In this document: positions 38,773-46,763 of the stretch, one piece after another | Position numbering within the stretch: position 1 is the stretch's first letter | Layout: each line of letters opens with the position of its first letter | Assembly: GCA_001661245.1 (NCBI GenBank) | Contig: KV454012.1 | Coordinates: 751,658 to 815,657 of the forward strand | From: Pachysolen tannophilus NRRL Y-2460 | Taxonomy: Eukaryota > Ascomycota > Pichiomycetes > Alaninales > Pachysolenaceae | Length of the DNA: 64,000 nucleotides | Reading direction: 5' to 3' | Position numbers and translations under genes: made by a program | Notes under the pieces: model-generated | What the model was told of the DNA's origin: nothing | Database searches by the model: none | The model's input: only the letters and a program-made list of their open reading frames with translations

Positions 38773-39259
38773 TCAGCAGGAATTCTCCGTTTTTTTTTTT
38801 TTTTTTTTTTTTTATCTAATTTGAGGCGAGCCTTTTTTGTTTCATCATTCAAATTATCCTTTTCTTTTGAACTTCTCGTCTTGTAGAAATTGGCGAATAA
38901 CTTATGACTAGAATTTGATGATAGTACTATGTATATGTGATAGCTGTTTAATCGTGCAGATGTAGTAATAAGCCGCACACAGGTGGAAATGGCACTTTGT
39001 TAAGATAATTATGAAGTTTACATTCTTAAAATACATGATTCATTGAATTCAAGCTTTTGATTAATGACAAAGAAATGAGAAACTATATGCAAATACTTTT
39101 TTCTTTCTTAAGTAATATATATAAAAATCTATAGCTACTGAGCAGTTGTAGAGAGCAAAAAAAAAAAAAATGCAAATGAAAGGTGCGTATATGTGTGAAT
39201 GTGTATGTGTATGTGTATGTGTTTCTTTTTCTTATATTTATGTCTCGATCTTTCATCTT
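38773..39259. other. Convergent 3' region, SDR / kinesin
   Basis: It opens with about 23 T (38791-38813) right after the SDR stop. It also contains (GTGTAT)n-like repeats (39190-39221). No gene is seen. Confidence 0.5.
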
Positions 39260-41503
39260 TCAGTATTCATTTTCATTATTTATAGTACTAATATCATGAT
39301 TTCCACCTCTTAAAGGTTTGACCACCCTTAAATTCAACCCAACTCTATTACCACTTCTGATATTTTTCTCTAAAGAAGTAGGACTAGAACTTGAATTGAA
39401 AAATGATGAACCTTCTGATATTTTCCTTGAGATAGAGAAAAATGACTGAGATGAAGAAGACAAGGTTGAATTAGTTTTTTGTTCTATATTATGCAATTTT
39501 CGTTTATGGAGTTCATTCTGTAAATTAAGTTGTTCATTTTGTTTATTAAGTAACACTTCTAAATTTTTAATTCTTGAATTTTTTGTGTTTAATAAGTTAT
39601 TCAAATTTTCACAGTTTTTTTTCAAGATGGAATTTTCATCTTTTAAACCATCTAATTTTGCTGATATTATATTAAATTTCTTATCCATTTTCATTATTTT
39701 CTTATTTGAATTTGGATCATTAGATGAATCATCATATTCATCCTTTAAACTATCATTTTCCAATTGTAATTCAATATTCTTATTAATATTATTTCTTAAA
39801 TCATTTAATAAAGAGCTATTTATTGTTTCTAATTCAGCTACTTTTAATTTCATTAATACCAATTCTTCTCTATTTCTAGTTAATTCTTTATCTTTTAATT
39901 TCAATTGTTGTTGTCTAGAAGAATTATCTTCAACAAAAGTTGTATCATCATATCCATTAAATTCTTCATGATTATAACCATTATCATTTTGTTCAAATTT
40001 TTCAAATTTTTCAAATTTAATACCATTTTGAGCAAATTGTTTTTCCATAAAATGTATATATTTAATATTTTTAATATTTTTATTTTCTAAATCTGTAATT
40101 TTTAATTTTAATTGTAAAGAAGTTAATTCTTCATTAATATGTGCATTATTTTTAATTTTTTTAGCTCTAGCTCCAAATCTTAATGTTGATAAAGTTTCTG
40201 AATCATTTAATGATGAAGGTGAACAATTTATTATTAATGTAGTTCTTGAATTTCCACCTAATGATTCTTGTAATATTCTAGTTAATTTTGAATCTCTATA
40301 GGGCACATGTTTTGATTTCCCATCTGTTAATGAATTAATAACATTACCTAATGAACTTAAAGAACTATTAATTTTTTTAGCTTCTTCTAAAGTTTGACCA
40401 GAAGCACCAGTTTTATCAATTTTTTCAGAACCTGCTAAATCAACTAAAAATAATTTTGAATTTTTAATTGTTCCATTTTCTGATATTGGTTTTTGTTGTA
40501 AATTTACTTTAAATATAGAATGTGATCTTGAACTTTCATCATTCATCTTAGTAGATGATACTGCTCTTTGTAAATTTCCTTTTTGAATTAAATCATAAAT
40601 TTCTAAATTTGAAGAAACATAATAATTTGATAAATTTTTAACATGAATACCATTAATTTTATCTTCTTGAATTTTTAAATCAATGGTATTGTTATTTGGA
40701 TTCAATAAATCTTTAATTTTTTCATTATAAATTTCCATATAAGAAACACTTACAGTATATTCAACATCACAAGTACTTTTTTTAATACCTTCAAATATTT
40801 GATCACAAATCCTTGGAGTCAATCCTTTTGAAATGTCACTATCAATATCACCCATCATTGTATAAGTTTTACCAGAACCTGTTTGACCATAACTTAATAC
40901 TGTTCCATTATAACCATTTAAAAAATCTTCAATTGTTTGTTTAACAGAATAATTGAAAACTTCCATCTGTGTTGCATGCTCATCAAATACTCTATCAAAT
41001 GTGAACCCAACTTGAGTATTATTTGATTTCACACTTATTGAAGACTCATTTTGAAAATCCACCATCTTATGAGTATCTACTTCAATTTCATTAAATGGTC
41101 GAAACCTCGCAATCACTTTTATAGAATTTTCATTACTACCGCCATTAATATTCCCATTCCCATTCCCATTACCACCATTTAGTACTAATTGCCTCCTTAC
41201 TGGCGAGTCCACATTTATTGGAGATGGTGTATTGGTAATGTTCCTCAATATACTATTATTATTATTATTATTATTATTATTGTTATTGTTATTGTTTTTA
41301 CTGGTTGTAACAGCGCTTGCGCTAGCTATACCATTATTATTTTTGTACTTGCTGGGAGTCGAGTACAAAGTACTATTCAAAGTCAGTTTTTTCGGCGAAC
41401 CGTATAAAGTGGACTGAGTTGAATGACCAGATTGACCGGATTGACCAGACCTTTGAGATAAATGCGATTTTGGAGTCGACATTGCAGATACATCTGATCT
41501 CAT
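39260..41503 (-). CDS. Kinesin-1-type motor protein
   Basis: The protein of about 747 residues has an N-terminal Ser/Asn-rich tail, a kinesin motor (about 128-460), and coiled coil to about 670. The motor is complete: P-loop GQTGSGKTYTMMG, switch I NDESSRSHSIF, switch II DLAGSEK, and the neck-linker-near HVPYRDSKLTRILQESLGG. The sequence is nearest the conventional kinesin heavy chain. In budding yeasts the kinesin-1 slot is held by Smy1, which has lost motor residues; this one has kept them. The C-terminal cargo part is short. The start is ATG 41503 or 41482; codons further up are TTG. An Asn run near residue 75-90 comes from an (ATT)n repeat. Confidence 0.85.
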   Translation of the reverse strand: MRSDVSAMSTPKSHLSQRSGQSGQSGHSTQSTLYGSPKKLTLNSTLYSTPSKYKNNNGIASASAVTTSKNNNNNNNNNNNNNNSILRNITNTPSPINVDSPVRRQLVLNGGNGNGNGNINGGSNENSIKVIARFRPFNEIEVDTHKMVDFQNESSISVKSNNTQVGFTFDRVFDEHATQMEVFNYSVKQTIEDFLNGYNGTVLSYGQTGSGKTYTMMGDIDSDISKGLTPRICDQIFEGIKKSTCDVEYTVSVSYMEIYNEKIKDLLNPNNNTIDLKIQEDKINGIHVKNLSNYYVSSNLEIYDLIQKGNLQRAVSSTKMNDESSRSHSIFKVNLQQKPISENGTIKNSKLFLVDLAGSEKIDKTGASGQTLEEAKKINSSLSSLGNVINSLTDGKSKHVPYRDSKLTRILQESLGGNSRTTLIINCSPSSLNDSETLSTLRFGARAKKIKNNAHINEELTSLQLKLKITDLENKNIKNIKYIHFMEKQFAQNGIKFEKFEKFEQNDNGYNHEEFNGYDDTTFVEDNSSRQQQLKLKDKELTRNREELVLMKLKVAELETINSSLLNDLRNNINKNIELQLENDSLKDEYDDSSNDPNSNKKIMKMDKKFNIISAKLDGLKDENSILKKNCENLNNLLNTKNSRIKNLEVLLNKQNEQLNLQNELHKRKLHNIEQKTNSTLSSSSQSFFSISRKISEGSSFFNSSSSPTSLEKNIRSGNRVGLNLRVVKPLRGGNHDISTINNENEY

Positions 41504-41636
41504 ATTCAAAGCAGCTTAAGGCAATACACACCAAACACAAACAGTAACACCAAACTAATAAAATTTTTTTCTTCCACTTTTTCCAATCTTGCCAACTTAA
41601 TTTCACTTAACAAGCAAGACTCCAGTCCACACCACC

Positions 41637-41717
41637 AAGAATCTCAAGAATCTTAAGAATCTTAAGAGTCCCAAGAATCCCAAGAATCTCAAGAATTTCA
41701 AGAGTTACAAGAATTCC
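41637..41717 (+). repeat. 9-bp minisatellite, nine units of AAGAATCTC type
   Basis: The units are AAGAATCTC, AAGAATCTT (twice), AAGAGTCCC, AAGAATCCC, AAGAATCTC, AAGAATTTC, AAGAGTTAC and AAGAATTCC, with no gaps. It sits 134-214 bp upstream of the kinesin start, so it may lie in the promoter or 5' leader. The changed units show it is not brand new. Confidence 0.9.
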
Positions 41718-41826
41718 AAACTGATGCTATTCCTAAAATTTTAGTTTTGTGTTACACGCGTTTACGATCGATACCAAAATAAAAAGAAAAAAGTTATTCA
41801 ATTAGAAGATTAAAAAAAAAAACGCG

Positions 41827-41836
41827 CCAAATAAGG
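41827..41836. promoter_or_regulatory. CArG-type box CCAAATAAGG
   Basis: It is an exact CC(A/T)6GG box about 325 bp upstream of the kinesin gene. It belongs to the recurring Mcm1-like pattern of this window. Confidence 0.35.
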
Positions 41837-41999
41837 AAAGTGGTACTGAATTAGGAAAGAGTTTACATACAAACATAGATACAGACAAGCACAACTTACC
41901 GGAATAGGCAATCGGCGATTATAATGATGGAATGGATCGACCAACCGATCAAAGGTTTATTATATTACTATTTATCTAATTAATATAGTTAAAGTTCAG

Positions 42000-43166
42000 T
42001 TAGTTGATGACAAGTTCATATAGGACAAAAGGTTGATAGTCTGTATCGACCAAAGATGCGTATTCGTGCAAGTTAGAGTCCAAATCTTTTGATATTTTCC
42101 CATTTTTGTCAACAGCAAATGCGTTACCACCCAAATAACCATATTTATCTATTAAATCTTTTTTAGCTTTTGGTATAAATTTCAGAGGTAATTTAACCAA
42201 GAAATAATAAAAATTTGGCGGGAGACCATATCTTAAGACACTTTCTATAAAAATTCTTAACATTTTTAAATGGTACCAGTTTGATATAATATCTGAATAA
42301 GAAGTTTTTGTAAGTCTTATTAAATCATTTTTCAATATTGATTCCAGTCTTGAAGCATTAGAAAATTCTCTTTGTAAAGAATCAATTAATTCTTGTGAAT
42401 AATTGAATTCTCTTGGAATCCATTTATGTTCTCTAGCTGCTGCCAAGAATTCTGGTACATATTTTTTAAATAGAGTAACATTAAACAAATAAAATTCTGA
42501 ATCTTCATTAATTATATTTGCTGATCTAGGTATAACAAATTGAGTTAAAGTTTCATATGAATGTAAAAAATCTGATTTTAAATTTTTTGGAACAACAATT
42601 AATAAAGTAGTTAAATGTTCTGAATCTAATACAAAATCTGATTTTTTAACAATATCATGTAAAGATCTAACACTTAAATCTCCAGTTTTTTTCCTTTCAG
42701 CAGCTAAAAGATTTGATTTTGCAACATTATAATTTGTGTATACACTTCTAACATCATTATCTAAATTTAAAGCTTCTGTAGAAATAGCTTCAATTAAATC
42801 TTTTAAAGATTTATCCAATCTAAATTTTGATGTATTCCATTTAAAATTTTCTATAAATTGTGTTACAGGTTTATCATTAACCAATTTAAGATTATTAACC
42901 AATTTAGAATCATAAATACTATTAAAAATATCTAAAATCTTACCAATTGAACTCTCCAATTGACCATCCAACTTACTTAAATCTTCACTTTGTTGAACTA
43001 AAGAATCCAAAGTACCAATCTTAAAATCTGGAAGTTTAAAAGGTATAACCTCCACATTTTTACCACCATTAATACTTGATACTAACCAATTATTTAAAGA
43101 AGAAGCATTGATCGATACATTCTCAGGCAACGAGAGAACTAAATAAGTTGCCAATTGCTCCGACAT
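42000..43166 (-). CDS. VMA5: V-ATPase V1 subunit C
   Basis: The 388-residue protein matches subunit C throughout. It has LPDFKIGTLDSLV, AAERKKTGDLSVRSLHDIVK, FVLDSEHLTTLL, IPREFNYSQELID, ESVLRYGLPP and the end YASLVDTDYQPFV. Subunit C joins V1 to V0 and is released when the pump disassembles on glucose loss. ATG 43166 gives the usual MSEQLATYLV start. It is divergent from RRP14. VMA21, which assembles the V0 part, is in the same window. Confidence 0.96.
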   Translation of the reverse strand: MSEQLATYLVLSLPENVSINASSLNNWLVSSINGGKNVEVIPFKLPDFKIGTLDSLVQQSEDLSKLDGQLESSIGKILDIFNSIYDSKLVNNLKLVNDKPVTQFIENFKWNTSKFRLDKSLKDLIEAISTEALNLDNDVRSVYTNYNVAKSNLLAAERKKTGDLSVRSLHDIVKKSDFVLDSEHLTTLLIVVPKNLKSDFLHSYETLTQFVIPRSANIINEDSEFYLFNVTLFKKYVPEFLAAAREHKWIPREFNYSQELIDSLQREFSNASRLESILKNDLIRLTKTSYSDIISNWYHLKMLRIFIESVLRYGLPPNFYYFLVKLPLKFIPKAKKDLIDKYGYLGGNAFAVDKNGKISKDLDSNLHEYASLVDTDYQPFVLYELVIN

Positions 43167-43640
43167 AATCAAAACCTAATTCCAAAAAAAACCCCCAATT
43201 GATTGAAAACAAAATTATGAATAAACTAAATATACGAATAAATATATATATTTATAAATATTATGTTGCTGGTTGTTCAAGGTGAGATTTAGGTCAATTT
43301 GCAAAAAAAACCAAAAAAAAAAAAGTGGAAATTAAAGCGCAGTTGCGGTGCACTTTTTGTTGTCTATTTTACGCAACTAGCGATACACAATTGTAAGCAC
43401 TCATTGCGCACTTGATGTGGTACACAATAACTTACAATTATGTGTACGCACTTGAGTTTTATAAATGTGCACCTTAAGTGTGCGCAGCTAAATTTATAAA
43501 TGCGCAGGGCTTTTTGATTTTAATTTTCTTTTGTTTGAAAAATTTTCTTGAGATATATAATTATAATATATGAAACCAAAAGTTTTGTATGTCCAGGTAT
43601 TGATTTTAGATTGGATTGGGATATTGATATATTGTTTGTG
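43167..43640. other. Divergent promoter, VMA5 / RRP14
   Basis: It contains many (T/G)GCGCA(C) elements between 43338 and 43508. It also has a perfect 9-bp inverted repeat AATTGTAAG (43389-43397) / CTTACAATT (43431-43439) and two TTATAAATG-T/C-GCA phrases (about 43460 and 43494). No gene is seen. Confidence 0.5.
43338..43508. promoter_or_regulatory. TGCGCAC-rich promoter block
   Basis: Copies include GCGCAGTTGCGGTGCAC, ATTGCGCACTTGA, GTACGCACTTGA, AATGTGCACCTTAAG, GTGTGCGCAGC and AATGCGCAGG. The density of one short motif suggests a bound factor. A similar TGCGCA-rich piece lies in the island at 34.3-34.4 kb. Confidence 0.4.
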
Positions 43641-44996
43641 ATGTCTAAATCTTTGGAGGATCGTCTCAAGACCCATTCTTCGGCGTTTGATAGTTTATTA
43701 TCTTTAATTCCTGCCAGGTATTATTATGATGAAAATAGTGAAAATCAGTGGAAACTGAAAAAAAAATCAAAAGATGAATTAAAACTGAATAAGAAACTGA
43801 AATTAGATCCTTCGAATATAGAGATTGAAAATTCGTCGGCTTCAGATATACTCCGGGAAAGGGAAAAGTTTGCTAAGCCTGTGGTAATACCTGGATCCAA
43901 AGGTAATGGCATAGCTGTCCAAGATGACAAAGAACAACAGGAAGAAGAAGAAGAAGAAGAAGAAGAAGCAGGTTATAATAGCAGTGAACTTGAAGAAGAA
44001 GAAGAAGAAGAAAATTTTATAAAATCGGATCACGAAGGTATTACCATGGTGTTTGATGACGAGGGAAATGAAATTGAGAAACAAGATGAAAGTGAAATTT
44101 CCACTTTAGTTTCCACTTCCACTTCTAGTAGTAATGGAAGTTCTTCTAAGAAACTGAAAAAATTATCTGATGAAGAAGAGAAATTAAAACGTGAGAAATT
44201 GCTGAAATTAAAGGAAAAATTGTCTATGAAGATTAGTTTATTAAAAGAGAAGAGGAAAGCTTTAGGAACTAAAGTTCCTGGAGCACCACAATCTAGAGAA
44301 GAAATTTTAGAACAGAGAAGACAAAAAGAAGAATCTAAGAAAAGAAAGCATGAAGAAGATGAAAAAGATGAAGAGGAGGATGATATAGATGATGAAGATC
44401 AAAGCTCAGAAGATGAAGAATATGTAAATGAAGGCGGTAGTATGTTATTTCAAAATATTGTATTTGAAGATGGTGATAGAATAACTTCAGATTTATCATC
44501 TTTAAGAAAGAAACCAACTAAAAAGGGTCCTTCTAATAATGATATAAGAGCTCATTTACAAAAATTACAAAAAGAAAAGGAAAAATTATCACAAATGTCA
44601 GATGAAGAAAAACTGAAATTTTTAGAAAAAGCAAAATGGAATAAAGCAATGCTTAATGTTGAAGGAGTAAAATTAAAAGATAATGAACACTTGTTGAAGA
44701 AATCTCTTAGGAGAAAAGAACAGAAAAAGAGGAAATCAGAAAGAGAATGGAAAGAAAGAAAAGAAGATGTACAACTGACAGTACAAGCAAGACAAAAGAG
44801 AAGAGAAGAAAATTTACAATTAAGAAAAGAAAATAAAGGTAAAAAGGGTAAAAAACAACAAGCAATGAAAAGAAAATTCACAGGAACAATAAGCAAAAAT
44901 GGAAAGAAGAAGCAAAACCAAATAGGTGGTTCAAAAAATGGTGATAAAAGAGCTGGATTTGAAGGTGGAAGAAGTAGAAAAGCTGGAAAAAGGTAG
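43641..44996 (+). CDS. RRP14: Ribosomal RNA-processing protein 14 (SURF6 family)
   Basis: The 451-residue, highly charged nucleolar protein starts MSKSLEDRLKTHSSAFDSLL with LIPARYYYDENSENQWK, the Rrp14 N-terminal domain. It then has acidic runs, the SURF6 domain (about 250-440; LFQNIVFEDGDRITSDL, RREENLQLRKENKGKK) and the end RAGFEGGRSRKAGKR. It is needed for both subunits and in bud-site polarity. ATG 43641 is chosen; the longer frame upstream adds an unrelated hydrophobic tail. Several CTG codons lie within Lys-rich runs (e.g. WK-CTG-KKK), where Leu would be unexpected. Confidence 0.93.
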   Translation: MSKSLEDRLKTHSSAFDSLLSLIPARYYYDENSENQWKLKKKSKDELKLNKKLKLDPSNIEIENSSASDILREREKFAKPVVIPGSKGNGIAVQDDKEQQEEEEEEEEEAGYNSSELEEEEEEENFIKSDHEGITMVFDDEGNEIEKQDESEISTLVSTSTSSSNGSSSKKLKKLSDEEEKLKREKLLKLKEKLSMKISLLKEKRKALGTKVPGAPQSREEILEQRRQKEESKKRKHEEDEKDEEEDDIDDEDQSSEDEEYVNEGGSMLFQNIVFEDGDRITSDLSSLRKKPTKKGPSNNDIRAHLQKLQKEKEKLSQMSDEEKLKFLEKAKWNKAMLNVEGVKLKDNEHLLKKSLRRKEQKKRKSEREWKERKEDVQLTVQARQKRREENLQLRKENKGKKGKKQQAMKRKFTGTISKNGKKKQNQIGGSKNGDKRAGFEGGRSRKAGKR

Positions 44997-45150
44997 TATA
45001 GAAAATTTCAAGTTTATTAAACCAAAAATTCATCTTTTATATATATATAAAATAAAAACTTTCTTTAATGATTATTATTACTATTATCAATATTATCACT
45101 GAGTTGATATTTTATTTTTGTAGTAATTCTTCTTCTAAGATCATTATCTA

Positions 45151-45795
45151 ATGACTAATAAGATTAACGATTTGTCAAATGAGATTGTATCTTTAGCTGA
45201 AAAAATATTTCCATCAAGACTAGTGATTGAAGATATTGAAGATAATGATAATGATGAACGTTTTTTGCAATTAAGCGTTAAACATATCAACAATTTAGAT
45301 TCTGAGATAATATCAAGTTGTTTAAACTTGTTAGAATTAAACTTGAGCCATTATTATATCAAATATAATGGTGAGAATTGGAAAGATGGGAAATTATTAG
45401 AAATGCATGAAGATGGTTTAATCTATGTATATTATACTGATTACAAAAATAAGTGTAATGTACCCATTTTCCTTTCTTTTATGAATACAATTGATAATGG
45501 CTTAAAAGTATTTTATCTTTACGAAATCCAAATCCTGGAAAATTATAGAAATCGTAAAAATGGAAGATTATTACTTTCAAAATTCCATGATTTATGTTCT
45601 GAATTTAACCAAAAATCAAATGAAAAACTTTATGGAACTGCCTTAACTGTTTTCAGTGAAAACGAACTGGCATATAGATTTTACTTACACAACGGATACT
45701 CAATCACAAACTACTCTCCCAAAGATAAGAAATTAAGACATGGAAAGATTCTCAAACCTGAATATTATATCTTATCAAGGCCTTTGAAACCATAG
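45151..45795 (+). CDS. NAT4: N-terminal acetyltransferase of histones H2A/H4 (NatD)
   Basis: The 214-residue GNAT-fold enzyme resembles Nat4/NAA40. It has SHYYIKYNGENWKDGK (substrate part), EDGLIYVYYTDY, the beta4-alpha3 stretch LYEIQILENYRNRKNGRLLLSKF (acetyl-CoA binding; R-x-x-K-x-G), and FSENELAYRFYLHNGYSITN with SPKDKKLRHGKILKPEYYILS. NatD acetylates Ser1 of H4 and H2A. The acetyl-CoA loop reads NRKNGR instead of the common Q/R-x-x-G-x-G, a mild departure. Confidence 0.85.
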   Translation: MTNKINDLSNEIVSLAEKIFPSRLVIEDIEDNDNDERFLQLSVKHINNLDSEIISSCLNLLELNLSHYYIKYNGENWKDGKLLEMHEDGLIYVYYTDYKNKCNVPIFLSFMNTIDNGLKVFYLYEIQILENYRNRKNGRLLLSKFHDLCSEFNQKSNEKLYGTALTVFSENELAYRFYLHNGYSITNYSPKDKKLRHGKILKPEYYILSRPLKP

Positions 45796-46042
45796 AACAA
45801 AATAAAATAACTAGTAGTGTGCAAAACGTAAACATCAAATACTATTAATTAAAAGTGGTTTGGAATTAAGTTAAAATTATATATATATTTATTATATATT
45901 AAATACATCATTTAAAACAACGTTTATAAGAATTAGTAAAATCTTTAATCGATCAATTGATTGGATTATAATTCTCTTATTTTAGAGATAGTTATTTTTT
46001 TTTAATAAATTTTTTTTTTCTTTTGTTCTTTTAAAGAAAAAA

Positions 46043-46344
46043 ATGTCATCTGGATCGCATGCTGTTAAATATATTAAGCACGCACCACCGCCGTTACCAA
46101 AAGTTCCAATTGGTTATCAGATAGCTGCAAAAGCTTTAGGAGCAACAATGTGGTTTTGGATTTTTTATAGGGCAAAACAGGATTATAAAATTTGGTTTGT
46201 AAGTAGTAGTATATGAAAACAAAAAAGTATTTGAGAAACAGGTTTCTCAGGAAAAGGACCCAGGTCAGAACGAAGGAGTTACTAACAGAAGTAATTTTTT
46301 TTTTTATTCTTCTTCAGGGATTGAAACATCCATGGGAGCACTGA
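46043..46344 (+). CDS. Complex I subunit, NDUFB2/AGGG-like, one intron
   Basis: Exon 1 (46043-46198) and exon 2 (46318-46344) join in phase 0 to code 60 residues. Donor GTAAGT, branch TACTAAC (46280-46286) and acceptor TTCAG are all textbook. The product has a Pro-rich start (KHAPPPLPKVP), one membrane helix with LGATMWFWIFYRAKQD and the end GLKHPWEH, matching the fungal homologs of NDUFB2, an accessory subunit in the membrane arm of NADH:ubiquinone oxidoreductase. The last exon codes only eight residues. Its presence indicates a yeast that keeps complex I. Confidence 0.75.
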
Positions 46345-46457
46345 GAGAGAGATAGACATAGAGACACTTGGTATGAAACTGTATGGTTAGGCTAGAACAA
46401 GATGATATAACTGTACTTAAAAGAGTTTCCATATAATTTTAGTTTTAGTTACCTCTT

Positions 46458-46488
<31 letters not shown>

Positions 46489-46763
46489 TATCGATTTACT
46501 GTATCTGAACCATTAGATTTCATCTACATTTATATTTATATTTTTATTAATTTCATCTATTTTGCTATCGTAGTGGTTGAATATTATTACTATGTAAAAT
46601 GTCAAAAATTCTCTCTTAAAGGGGAAAAATTTATATTAAAAGAAAACCTCCAACGTATAAGCAGAAATTTAGTACTAAAAGCTAAAGTAAAGAAATTTTA
46701 TAAAACAAAACAAAACAAAAAAAAACAACACACACACACAATTTCTTTTCTTCCCCCAGTATA
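46345..46763. other. Intergenic NDUFB2-like gene-ZRG17
   Basis: It has a (TTTA)n run (about 46458-46490) and an A-rich/ACACACAC leader just before the next ATG. No gene is seen. Confidence 0.5.

Larger units (their letters stand above)
41504..41999. other. Intergenic kinesin-VMA5
   Basis: Both genes run leftward. The stretch holds a nine-unit 9-bp minisatellite (41637-41717) and CCAAATAAGG (41827-41836). It also holds a GTTACACGCGTTTACGATCG patch. No gene is seen. Confidence 0.55.

Noticed and set aside
43842-44896. Long antisense frames opposite RRP14 (Phe-rich on the minus strand)
   Set aside because: They mirror the GAA/AAG-rich acidic and Lys-rich runs of RRP14 and are a by-product of composition.
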